Positions 1-11,469 of a stretch of DNA of 64,000 nt are shown here, piece by piece. The notes under the pieces are model-generated. The model was not told the DNA's origin, made no database searches, and worked only from the letters and a program-made list of their open reading frames with translations. The position numbers and the translations under genes are program-made. The stretch covers positions 3,665,501 through 3,729,500 of the forward strand of contig CM072339.1 of NCBI GenBank assembly GCA_036874045.1, read 5' to 3'. The first letter of the stretch is position 1. Each line of letters opens with the position of its first letter. The DNA comes from Cymodocea nodosa. Lineage: Eukaryota; Streptophyta; Magnoliopsida; Alismatales; Cymodoceaceae.

Positions 1-1060
1 AAGATGCAATATAATTAACGACTAAAATAGCTTTGGTGCAATATATTCGATGTCTGGGTACCCTGACATAGGCTTTTGCTTCATGCTTTAGTATTTATGA
101 ACTGATTTGTGTACTTTTATCCGTGCGATCTTTGAGATTATATTAAATGAAATATCTTTTTCAACACTTGGGATACTAGTGAGTTTTACAAAGCTCGGCA
201 CACCTCAGAATGACTTCTCTCATAATATGTTGCTGTTTACTTAAATGCTTCAACTCAATCACATAAGTAACATGATTTTAGGCCAAATAAACTCATTTAA
301 TGTGCTACATCTTAAACCATAGTGTCTTGGCATGATTTAATATTTTGTGTATATTAAACATATCATATAAGGGGAGATTTAAATAGATTAAAATTTGGTT
401 GTATGCTAGCATACAGTGCCATACATTTATCTTGGTTAGATATGCTGAGTTTTTAAATATCAAAATCTAAATTCACCGATCTCTAATTTGCGTCAGGTTC
501 TGCCACACTATAATTTCATTTTTTAATTGACCATTGTTTAAAATATTCAAAATTGATAAAGAAATTTATTTAGATCTACTGGAAATTTGGGATCTTAGTG
601 TCTGAACTTTAGAGGAAACAGAGCTATTGATGAGAGTGCTGATTGGAAGTTATGTCACCATTGTAGTAGACACTTTTTCCGAAAAAGAAAAAGGTTTGTA
701 GTTTTTGAAAGCATTTTCGAGGATAAATAATTTATTCAGGTATTAAACAGATGTTTGAAGGAAATCTAATCTGTTAAACAAACATCAGTCATTAATCATT
801 TAGATGGCCACTTATGTTTTTATGGAAATAAATAGACACTTAAGTGGTTTTTGGAGGCTTTTTTATATTTTTTTTATTTATCCCCTTTGATCCTCATAAT
901 GAAAATGGAGAAAAATATTTTAATTTTTTGTTTTTTGAGATTTATTTTATTAATTTATAGTTGTTTTTTGCAGTATTCTGATTTTCTATGGATTTCTTAA
1001 TGATTTTATGTAATTCATGTCCAGCTGAATGCTGTATCTTTACCTTTTACACTTACCTTT
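1..1060. other. AT-rich non-coding DNA
   Basis: No gene recognised. One short open stretch on the plus strand (599-730, 43 codons then TAA) has a CxxC pair (CHHC) and a basic run (FFRKRKR), but it has no start codon, no convincing splice borders and no family match I know. It could be a stray exon of a gene beginning outside the window, or chance. Confidence 0.4.
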
Positions 1061-1064
1061 TGGT

Positions 1065-2395
1065 TTTGTATTGTACAACAAAAATAACCATAATCAATGC
1101 TTAATCCATGTGACTAATAACATGAACCCTTTTCCTCTTGTTTTTGTTCCAGCTTTAAATCTTCAATAACTATACAATATTTAATGCCTTGATCATACCT
1201 ACTATGTGGGGTCGGCCACATGCATCCTTTACTTCCATTTATTTCTATGCAAAACTAAATATTTGATTAAATTCTATAATTTTAAATCTATTTTTACTGT
1301 TACTAACCATGCATATTTTGTTCTTCCTCTACCTCTTTAATTTTACCTACATTAATTAGTTCTTCTATCTTTACAAGCACATCTATAGACTATCTATGGA
1401 TTTGACCAAACCATCTAAGTTATTTTTTCTTATTTTATTTTCAATTAGTGCAACTATCACTTTATTTTGGATGAAGTCATTTTTCAACATATCTCTTGTA
1501 GTTTTGTCACTCATCTATCTTAACATGTGCATTTCTGTTGTACTAACTTTTTGAACATGTTCTTGTTTAATGGCTTAACATTCTGCATTATAAAATTAGC
1601 CATGCAAATAGATATTCTATAGAAAATTTCTTTTATTTTTAAGAGCATTTTTATCACATGACACTCTAGATGCATTTCTCTACTTTATCCAACCTACTTT
1701 AACTTTTTTGGAATAAAATCTTCTATAGTTTCTACATTATTGCTTATTATAGATGTTAAATATCTAAAATTCTTATTTCTATGGATCTCAAGATCATCTA
1801 ATTTTACGTTGTTATCATTGTTGCTATCATTTCTAAATTAATACTCCATATCTTTAGTCTTTGATCTACTTAGACTAAGCTGTTTGGATTATAAGTTATC
1901 TGACCATAATTTTAATATAGAACTAATTCTATCTTATTTTCATTAACTAGAATTATTTTATAAGTAAATAGCATGCATTAAGATATTTTTCTTGAATTTT
2001 TTAGTTATTTCATCCATAATTAAGACAAATAGGCAAGAAGTTGATATGATCTTTGTGCAAACCAAAGTTAATTGAAAATTATTTTTTCTCTTTCTATTGT
2101 TTTAATGTTGATTACTACATTGTCATAAACATCTTTTGTGATATCAATATAGTCAATGAGTACATTTTTTTCAATACTCACACAATAACCATCTAAGTAC
2201 ACTATCATATGCTTTTTCTAAATCAATGAATATCACATGGGGGTCCTTTTCTTATTATCTAAAATCTTGTAAATTTTCAATCTTCACTTACCTCTTTTTG
2301 TTTCATCTATATCTTTTATTTCTTCAGTTATCATAAATTTTATTTCACTTTTTTAAAAAGTTGTTACTACTCATCCATCTTAGTTTTCACTTACA
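1065..2395 (-). mobile_element. Decayed RTE-type LINE, RT C-terminal half
   Basis: Read on the minus strand, several frames carry recognisable pieces of the plant RTE-clade non-LTR reverse transcriptase in the right order. From about 2255 down there is an FIDLEKAYD block (RT motif with catalytic Asp), then an SRSKTKDMEY block near 1850, an FRYLTSII-like block near 1760 and an NAEC-AIKQEH block near 1580. The plus-strand text GTGGGGTCGGCCACATGCAT near 1207 is the conserved 3'-region signature of these elements. Frameshifts and stops are frequent and no ORF above 60 codons survives. The 5' half (endonuclease) is not seen, as expected for 5'-truncated LINE insertions. No clear poly-A tail or target-site duplication was found. 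Confidence 0.7.
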
Positions 2396-2892
2396 ATTTC
2401 AAAGCTTTTTTATCATGCAAAATCTAGATGTACTTATCCATTTTATCCAACTTCAATTCTATAAGCAGTTCTTCTATCATATTGTTACTTTTAGAGATCT
2501 CATGTGCATTTAATATTGGAAATTTGTTACCATTACTTGTAATGCTGAATTTGTATTGTATACACAATTTTAGCTTTCCTTAATTTAAATTTTGTATTCT
2601 AAAGCATCCTGCTGTTTAAAACCCAACCATGCCCTCAATTCTAATTTAGCATTTATTCCTATTTTACTTTCTCTGCCAATCTTATATCATAAGTGAATAC
2701 CAAGCACTGTTTATTTCTCCATAAGTATGACAAGTAATTTATTACTCCATTATGTTTAAGTAATTTTGTTTTGGATCAAACAACTAATTTAATACATCAT
2801 TACTTTATTTATTAGTAGGAATTTTTAACTTATAAGTAGGAAGAAAAGATTTTTGTTGCTTATTTCACATGATCAATTATTGTTGTTGTTTG
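2396..2892. other. AT-rich DNA between LINE and copia-1
   Basis: No gene seen. The stretch around 2415-2470 resembles 1650-1700 of the LINE relic (a shared 'tttatccaac' context), so it may be a second, more decayed piece of RTE sequence. Low certainty. Confidence 0.3.
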
Positions 2893-2897
2893 GTTAT

Positions 2898-3012
2898 TGT
2901 GGTTAAAGAACCTTAATCCTCGTTAGATTGCAAAACAAGGATTACAAAAGGGATATATAGTAGGATCTTATATGGCTCCTTATATAGATCCTAAGAATTA
3001 CATATAATACCA
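2898..3012 (-). repeat. copia-1 3' LTR
   Basis: 115-bp copy starting TGTGGTTAAAG and ending TACCA on the plus strand. It aligns with 7592-7720 except for a small length difference in a repeated TATATGGATC(C/T)TT block. Confidence 0.92.
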
Positions 3013-3024
3013 CTCTCCTTCAAG
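3013..3024 (-). other. copia-1 polypurine tract
   Basis: On the minus strand TTGAAGGAGAG directly precedes the TGG start of the 3' LTR. This is the position and composition expected for the plus-strand primer. Confidence 0.75.
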
Positions 3025-3029
3025 CTGAA

Positions 3030-6000
3030 ATGCATATATTTTTCATTCCTAGTTTGTTACAAATAGCTTAAAAAACATTAGAATTCAACCCTTTTGTAAG
3101 AATATTTGCAAACTCTTGTGATGATGGAACATACAGGGTGGAGATGATTCCTTTGGTTACTAAATTATGAACATAATGATAATTAATCTCAATATGCTTT
3201 GTACATTCATGAAAAGTCTCATTTTTAGCTATATAGATCGTTGTTTGGTTGTCGTAGTACATAGACAATGGCTCTTGAACTACAACACCAAACTCTTATA
3301 GTAAGGATTTTAGCCAAGATAGTTCTTGACTTGTCTTAGCCATTGACCTATACTTTACTTTTGCACTGGAACAAAAGATGACACTTTGCTTTTTACTTTG
3401 CCAGGTTACAAGATATCCCCTATAAAGGTAAAATAACCTAAGGTAGACTTTTTATCTCTCCTGTTACTAGCATAACCAAAATCTGAGAAGGCTTCAACCT
3501 TGAGATGACCATAAGCTTGATATAAAAGAACTCTGTTAGGGGTGCCTTTGATATAAGCAAATACCTATTAAGTTCCGGCCTAATATACAAGTCTAGGTTG
3601 ATGAGTAAATTGACTTGGTATTCCAACAGAATAAGTTAAATCAAGTCTAGTGACGATAAGATAGATAAATTTTCCTATCAATCGGTAATATTGATCAAGA
3701 TTGTCTAGATGTTCTCATAACTCATTCCAAAATGATGGATTTTGTTCAATAGAAGTAGTCTTAGGTTTGCACTCGAGATTACCAGTCTCCTTCGGTAAGT
3801 CTAAAGTATACTTCCGTTGAGATAACACAATTTACCCTTTGAGTAGGCAAACTCAATGCCTAAGTAACATGGTTGTCTTTGGTATCAAAAACTTTTGAGA
3901 GATGCACTTTTGTCTTAGCAATACCAACATTGTCACTTTTGGTGAGAATGATGTCATCAATATAAACTGTTAGGATGATACATTCACATAGTGTTTGTCG
4001 AATAAAAATGGAGTGATCCATTGTACACTATTGAAAATCATTGGAAAACATAATTTGACTAAACTTTTTAAACTAAGCTTGTGGACTTTAAGGCTGTAGA
4101 TAGCATTTTTTAATCTGTATACTTGATTCTCCCCTTGAGCAACATATCCATGAGATTGCTCCATATAAACTTCTCCAACAAGGTCATCATAAAGAAAGAC
4201 ATTTTTAACATTTAGCTGGTGTAACTTCCATTATTGATTCACTACAATAGATAGAAACACATGAATTGAGCTACCAATTAGAGAAAATGTTTTTGCATAG
4301 TCAATCCCATATTCTTGAGTAAAACCACGGGTAACCAGACGAACCTTGTATCAAACAATTATGTCATCTGGTTTGTATTTAATAGTAAAGATCCACTTGC
4401 AAGAGACAATGTTCACATCTACAAGGCAAGTAACAAGATCTCAAGTGCCATAAGACCTTAAGGTATCCACTTCTTTATCAATAGTTGTCTTTCAATGAGG
4501 TAACTATAAAGTTTCCTGATAGTTCCTTGGAATTAACTCAGAAGAAATGACTAAAGAAAAAATTTCAACATGAAAGGCTCAGGTGATTATAGGAAACACA
4601 AGAGGCAATGAGATGTAGAGTGCATGAGTGGATATCTTTACGTAGGGCAATAGGAAGTGAATTTTGGTCGGGTTCACCTCTCTCAAAAGTAGGTGGTGAA
4701 TCAGCAAAATGTGTAGGATCCACATTTGAGGAGTTGGCAGGTGTAACTAGAAGTATAGTTGGAGTGTATGTTCATCGATGATACACCTATAGTGGTTGAT
4801 CGGATGCATGATTGTCTACATTATAATCACCACTTGTGCTAAGCATGGGATTAGGAATGGGAACCATCACAAGATTATCACCCATCTGATGAGCCTTAGA
4901 GAAATAAGATTGATCTTTAAAGAATGTGACATTAGTTAAGATGTAGTAACATTTTGTAGGAGGATGATGGCAACAATAGCCTTTTTGAGTTCTAGAATAC
5001 CTCATAAAGATGCATTCGATAGATGGGTTGACAATTTATCTTGACTTAGGGATAAGTCCTAAACAAATGCCACACACCTGAAGACATGAGGAGGGAGACC
5101 AAAAACTTCCTTGTTAGGATAAATATGATGAAGAGGGACTTCCCCACTTAGTGGTGTGGAGGGTAATCAGTTTACCAAGTAGGATGCAGTAAGAACTACA
5201 TCAACCTAAAGATACTTAAGGCCATTAATTTAAGTAAGGTATAGGTAAAATGAAGAAGGTGATAGTGTTTTCTCTTGGCCATCCTATTTTGTTGAGATGT
5301 ATGAGTATAAGAAGTTTGGTAGATAATTTCGAGAGAGGAACACAAGTCTTGAAATTTTGTACTAACAAACTCCAAGTCGTTATCAGTTTGCAAACATTTT
5401 GGAACAACAAAAAATTGATTTCTCACTTCATTAAGGAAATGTTGAATAATAGATACAATATTTTGATGATCTTTCAATAGATAGGATCATGATACTCTAA
5501 AATAATCATCCACAAAAATAATATAGTAGTGGTAACCACTGATAGATGCAACACGACTTGGTCCCTAGATGTCATAATGAATCAAGTCAAAGATACTACT
5601 GTTAGAAGCAAGATCAACATGAGGAAAAGAAGTACAACACTATTTGCCTAATTGATAAGACTCACAATTAAACTCAAAAGGAGAAATCCAGGGAAGTACT
5701 TGTTGAAGCCTTTGAAAGGATGGATGACCCAAATGGTAGTGTCATAAGGTGGATGACTCAATAGAAGATAGTAGTGCAACAAGTTCACTTGATAGAGCAT
5801 CGTGAACTAGGACGTACACTTCAAGCTATCCTTACGGTCCAAGCCAATCCTCACTTTCGTCTCTAGATTTTGAAAATATAGTGAGATGGAAAGAAAGTTG
5901 ATGTATAATGACACTAATAAATAAGAGGTTAACAGGTAGTTCAAGAACAAATAAGGTGTGATCCAATCGAATTTTGAAAGTGACTTGAATAGTGCCTCTA

Positions 6001-7577
6001 CTAGTGACTTGACAGGATTTTGACCATCAGCAATAGTAATGTTGTGAATGTTTGGGGTATAGCATAGTTGGTGAAAAAGGTTAGAACTATTTGTCATATG
6101 TTTGGAGACTTTTGAGTCAATAATTCAGAAACTATTGCCTTTTGCTATCATAGTTATATCCATACCTGAAGTGGATGCAAGGGCGTTCATGGCATTGCTA
6201 TCAGTTACTTGGAAGTTGTAGGAAACAATCATAGTCTGCTTGTGAAATCTTCACCATTGTTGGCTCATCAGGAGAGGAGTTACTAGCCATAAGAGTCTTT
6301 ACATGATCAATGGAGTCAGTAGCCACCTTTTCCCATGCTAGCTTCCCATATTTCTCCCAATAGCGTTTAGGTCTATGATTAGTTTTCCCACAATGAACAC
6401 AAGAACTTTTATGTTTTCCATTTGGATGACTTCCTCTAGGTTGATTTCTAGCAGCTAAAGTAGACGATTCGTATTGAGGTGGAGTACATGTTGAGATCCG
6501 AAGTATGTAGGCAAATGTAGTAGACAAATCTGGAGTTGAGTCCCCTTTTAGAATTTGACCATGCACTTGAAATGCTAAATTTGATGGAAGACTTGTCAAG
6601 AAAGCAACTACCTGCAAATCATTTCTATATTGGGGTAAGATGGTAGCATTTGTAGTTGGTGGTTGATGTGTTTCAAGCTCCTCAAATAAGGCTCTCATAT
6701 ATCCATAATGTGACCAAAAGGGTTGATCTATTATATGTAGTGTAACAATCTACTCATATATCTTGTACACATGCAAAATGTTTTTCTCTTGAGCATACAT
6801 TAGTTTTAACGTTTCCTAAATCAACTTGGCTGGATGGAGCATCATAACTCCTTGAGCAATGCTTGGCTCCATACTGTCAAGTGATAATTGCTGAATCTTC
6901 CACAAACTAGTCATCATATGTTGCATCTTTAACATTTAGTGAATCTTTGATTAGATGACTGTGCTTTCGTTAAGACGTTGCAAAGGTGTAGAAACTCTTG
7001 GACCACATGAGATAATTTTTCTCATTTAGTCGTTTAGTTGTGATTGAGGTGTGGCGCACTATTGACTCCTATGTTATCAGAAACATCCTTCTTTTTTAAT
7101 AGTTGTACAAATAGAACACAACCCAACCAAGGCAGTAAATTGACCCTAATGTAGACACCAAATGTGTGGATTCAACAATCATACATCTGTAGAAGTACAC
7201 CTAAGAACCCACTGTCATCCAATGGGCAAAAACCCGTAGTTTGTGCACTAACATGTGCAATCGGTCACAGATGATCAGCTACCATGCAGACTTGAACAAG
7301 ATTTGGATGCACTTCTGTCAGATGCATACCACCTTGCAAACGAGAGTTGGTCGTGATCACAAGTTGGACTGGTGGACGCACACTAACCATGCAAGCTACT
7401 GATAGACGTGCATTGACAACATGAGCTACCAATGGACGTGCATTGACAATGCTAGCTACCGATAGATGCACACTCGTGGATTGGAACACAAAGACAGGCT
7501 GGAATAGTGAATGAATTTCTGACCCTCTGTGTGGGTTGGAGGAGACAAATGATGGTGGGTTGGATTGAGGAAGATTA
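3030..7577 (-). pseudogene. copia-1 gag-pol pseudogene
   Basis: Reading the minus strand from the right: a gag segment (6698-6201) carries a damaged CCHC knuckle (CVHCGKTNHRPKRY, last Cys changed to Tyr). Integrase pieces follow at 5477-5196 (a central-domain stretch with TDND and TSQQNRMAKRKH, equivalent to the family's second Asp and Glu region) and at 5005-4787. RT pieces include an EQSHGYVAQGENQVYRLK block (4164-4110) and the YIDD active-site motif near 3960-3970. The RNase H C-terminus (TKHIE..YVPSSQEFANILTKGL) is at 3268-3068. Frames change between blocks and stops are common. The domain order is that of Ty1/copia (integrase before RT). Confidence 0.88.
7366..7480 (-). repeat. 33-bp tandem repeat in copia-1 5' region
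   Basis: About three imperfect 33-bp units, each with GTAGCT.GCATTGTCAATGCACG-like text on the minus strand. They are in phase with an 11-residue repeat (VASIVNARP / VAHVVNARL / VACMVSVRP). They lie between the primer site and gag. Confidence 0.65.
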
Positions 7578-7591
7578 GAGCTTTGATACCA
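7578..7591 (-). other. copia-1 primer-binding site (initiator Met tRNA type)
   Basis: Minus-strand TGGTATCAAAGCTC abuts the 5' LTR. It differs at one base from the usual plant copia TGGTATCAGAGC, complementary to the 3' end of initiator tRNA-Met. Confidence 0.85.
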
Positions 7592-7720
7592 TGTAGTTAA
7601 AGAACCCTAATCCTTATTAGATTGCAAAACAGGAATTACAAGAGGGATATATAGTAGGATCTTATATGGATCCTTACATGGATCTTTATATGGATCTTGA
7701 TAGTTACATATAATGCTACA
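7592..7720 (-). repeat. copia-1 5' LTR
   Basis: 129-bp copy starting TGTAGTTAAAG and ending GCTACA on the plus strand, followed by the GTTAT duplication. Confidence 0.92.
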
Positions 7721-8749
7721 GTTATAATGTTAAATTTTTATTATGTTACCCAATATTTGTTGTTTGAGTTGTTTATCCAGATGAGTTTATATTGTCATTT
7801 TTAACTACCATCAAATGCCTCTAAAGAAAATGTTTTGTTAATGACGTATATAATGCATTAAAATGATACTAGTTTCGAAAGTATGGATATATGTTTCTCT
7901 TTTGAAAATTAGGTGTGGGAATATATATATCATTATTTGAAAATTTGTAGAATTGGATGTCTGTTTTTACTCCTTACATGTCCTGGATCCTAAGGGCTAT
8001 AAGGATGTACAAGTTAGAGGACAGTGTATACCATTATTTTCCCTCTTGAGCGAACGGCTCCGAACTGTTACGACCATATGTTTTCTTTGTTTCAGGTGGT
8101 TTTATTTTTAGGTGAAAACGAGGAATGCCCTTCTTCTGGGTCTGCATAAAGAGAACTTTCTTGTCTAGTATTGCACTTCAAGGATTTATTAAGGCACCAA
8201 GGTGGTGCCTATACGTCAATGAAAAATTGGGAGATATATATTCAGTGTTAATATTACTTTTATTTGATATTAATAAATGCATTTATGCCTTATATTTATT
8301 CATAACTTATCACAACAAAATAACATGGAAAATTTATTCCAAAATAACATCCTAGCATGAAAATAGACATATTGACATCATATTTATTTGAAATCCTAAA
8401 AATATTAGCATCAATGTAAAGTTAAATAAGTTAAAATAAGCTATCATTGTGAATCGACATTAACATTGTAGTATCTAAATAAGTTAAAATAATAAGAATT
8501 AAATTTTTAACAAGTCAATTAAGCAAAGCAGGGTAGAAGAGAACTGTAGTTATACCCTTAAGTCTTAATCGAACAATATTATATAAATCTCAAATTAGAC
8601 TAATCAACGTATAAAAGCAACAAAAAACAGCCCACAAAACAAAAAACGTAACACTTGATTGAAGAACAAAACAAAAGACATGATCTAATAATAAAAAATG
8701 ATATAAAATTTGAAATTAATTCCTCAGTACATGAGAATAATAAAAACAG
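7721..8749. other. AT-rich non-coding DNA
   Basis: No gene recognised. A short open stretch near 8095-8150 follows a TTTCAG acceptor-like site but is too short to call. Confidence 0.4.
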
Positions 8750-8881
8750 TTTATAAAAGGAAAAAAATCAATTTTGGATCTGCCAGAGGATCTGTTTAGT
8801 GAAAAGCATAGACGGGGACGTGTAACAAAAACCACCTGGGTGCCTAAGTTCCTGCCTTTGAGAACAATGGGTGTGTGCTGA
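8750..8881 (+). other. Coding-like stretch, unknown (possible exon)
   Basis: After an AAACAG acceptor-like site there are 43 codons followed by TGA. The text is rich in charged and structured residues (LPEDLF, KHRRGRVTKTTWVPKF), unlike the surrounding AT-rich noise. The opposite strand is also open here (8955-8716, 79 codons), and I cannot tell which, if either, is real. No family recognised. Confidence 0.25.
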
Positions 8882-9167
8882 ACTTGTGCTTGTAATGTGT
8901 CGTAGTCATAAATAAATATATCCTCGTGGGAATGATACCGATTCCTACCATCCATCTATTCTTAGGTGTAAACTTCTTGTGACCATCAAGGTATCTAGAA
9001 AATGCCATTTTATTTAATCAGGTATTAAGTTATGGATTCCCTCATTGCTAATTTGTCAATAATTCTGAAGTAAGCTACATATAACTGGGGATTCTGTATT
9101 TAATTATTTTTTATGGAGATGCACAGAAATTTTTATGTTTTATGATAAAATTGCTGTCATCTGACAG

Positions 9168-9305
9168 GAACGGAACCGAAATCAGAAAATACTTGATAAG
9201 ATGCGGCTGGTTCTAGAGCTCATTTTTACGTTAAACCTGCCTGACATCCGAACTCGTGTGTTTCATTTATCGATGGACATAAAGTTGCAATCTTCACTGT
9301 CGTGA
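9168..9305 (+). other. Coding-like terminal exon, unknown gene
   Basis: The site TCATCTGACAG looks like a 3' splice site. It is followed by 45 open codons (KILDKMRLVLELIF, LNLPDIRTRVFHLS) and TGA. Composition differs from the flanks. It may be the last exon of a plus-strand gene whose other exons are upstream, possibly with the LINE and copia-1 in its introns; that link is inference. Family not recognised. Confidence 0.35.
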
Positions 9306-10908
9306 CTATTTTGACAGCTTGTTCTGTTCCGGTCCTTTTGCTGGATTTTTCTACAAGTACTTGTTGCGAAGTTAGGCTGCCATCCATGTAGCTTTACGAC
9401 TTGGCATTGGGTTTGTGGAGCCCGACATTTGCTTTATGTCATGTTGATTATCTTCGGTAGACTCTGATCCAATATATCTCATTGAAATATCATAACAATG
9501 CCGTAGAAAATAAAATACAAGAGAAATATTAGTTAGTGCGTTGAATATAGATAATCCATGGGCTTTCTGGAGGAGGGGGCTTGATTCATCCACATAATTA
9601 CCAGTTGATTTGGATATCCAAATTGGAGATTCAAGTGTTGGTTAATTGTCTTTTGTGCAGACTTGTATTAGCCTTCCAGTAAAAAAATATATTAGTGGAA
9701 AACATCTGCAAATCACAGGTAAAATATATTTTATATTATTAAACAATAGATTAAAACAATAATAAGATTATTGTTAAACTTAGATTTTAAGTGAATGATA
9801 ATTAGGATTCATTTAGAAACGTGTAAAACGAAAGATTTGCACTGTGCATACAGAAGAAAAAGGGTTAGACTTTTGGTTTATATTTTAACCATGAAATGCT
9901 TGTAGGAGAATGCCAGAAAACGAAATCTTGTCGGTTGGATCTTCACCGTCTGAGGAAGAATGAAATGTTGCAGGGAAAACTGTGGACTGATTTCATCAGT
10001 TTATTTATGTTAGTAGCTTGATAAAAAGGTCGTGTTTTTTCCCCCAGCAAGATGTTACCGAAACATTTTCTTTGCTGTCCCCTTGTATGTCTTATTGTAT
10101 GGTTTTGACTTCGTGGATGATATGCGTCTTTATGTATTTGAAGAAAACTAAGTTCAAATGTTGCCTATTTCTTCTATATCAACCAAAACGATTTATGGTT
10201 AAATTTCTTTGTACTGCCCTTTACCACCTTGACATCAATTTCACCAAGCATTGATTCCTTTGTCGAGCATTCAATCGACACGCCCAGCTAGGTGACAAAT
10301 TAAGGACCAGCAAATTAACCACTTTCTACATGTCACACATTTAGAATGGAAGGCTTTGGTATCATTGGAGATCTTTGACCTTACCTAACCGTACAAAGAT
10401 TTTCTATTACCACTTTCACGAAATGGCCATGGATGGCTCTTGTCCTTGTACATGGAGTACGTCCAAGGAACAAAGGACTGGGCACAATCAATTTCAATAT
10501 TTAAATGGTTGGTTCTATATTATCTATATATATATTTGCTGTGGGTGCCGATCTTCACGTGTTCGCGCAATATCCATCTCGCGTCCGTCGGCGTCTTCCG
10601 TATGCGTTCGTCCGTCGGCGTACGTGAACGACCATGCGCCCCCAATTATAGTCATCTAATGCTTTTTTATTTTTAAATGTTTGACAATAGATTGTTTTAA
10701 ACCCCATTGGTAACTTTCTAGTAATCTGGAAGCAATTATGTTTTTCGTCTTCCTCGATCGGTAACTTTCTAAATGAAAACAAATGCAACATGAACGATGG
10801 GAGAGAATGCATCTTCATGCCTTCATTAAGGTTACGAAAGTAAACATTTGTCAACACATAATGGAGAGCACAAAAGATCACGAGTGAGTGAGGGTGTCTA
10901 TCAGCAAG

Positions 10909-10943
<35 letters not shown>

Positions 10944-11469
10944 CGTCTATCCTTTGGTTTTTTAAAAAATTTCATTTAAAGGTTTAATTCTTGTCAATTT
11001 AACTTTTACATGAACTTTTCAAATTATACTAATACCAAAGAGATGATTTGTTGCAGGTATCATTTGGAGAAGAATTTTTTTGGTATAAAAAAAAAATTAA
11101 AAATATTTTCTTCACTGCAATTCAAAAGAAACAATCTCAGATATAAACCAAAGGATCCCTGGGTCATTGATCGACTAAAATGAATGATACCGGGATGTGA
11201 GGAATTTTGGAGTTTGAAAACAGGCTCGGCCTTAAAAACTTAATGATCTCTTGTTTCAGCTGTTGTTAAGTTTGTCACACACATAACAGATAATGTAGGA
11301 TTTACAAATATCTACAAATGCACACCTGATAGCCAACTCTAAGTTTCATAAATTACAGGGATCTGCACATATACCTCACACTATGATGCCAAAACAAAAG
11401 AAGGGATGTCAAGCACAGGTCCAATCAGTAGTCTGTACAGGCAACGCTAGCAAAGAACAGGGTCAGGTG
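9306..11469. other. Intergenic DNA and 3' flank of the U-box gene
   Basis: No convincing gene. It contains a (GA)n tract at 10913-10941. The last 200 bp or so before 11470 are probably the 3' UTR of the minus-strand U-box gene. Confidence 0.4.
10913..10941. repeat. (GA)n microsatellite
   Basis: About 14 consecutive GA dinucleotides. Confidence 0.95.

Larger units (their letters stand above)
2898..7720 (-). mobile_element. copia-1: complete but decayed Ty1/copia element
   Basis: Both ends are TG..CA, flanked by a perfect 5-bp duplication GTTAT (2893-2897 and 7721-7725). Direct terminal repeats lie at 2898-3012 and 7592-7720. On the minus strand the order is 5' LTR, initiator-Met-type primer site, gag with a zinc-knuckle remnant, integrase, RT, RNase H, polypurine tract, 3' LTR, which is the Ty1/copia order. 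The LTRs are unusually short (115 and 129 bp) for a 4.8-kb coding element. Stops and frameshifts break every domain, so it cannot be autonomous. Confidence 0.93.
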
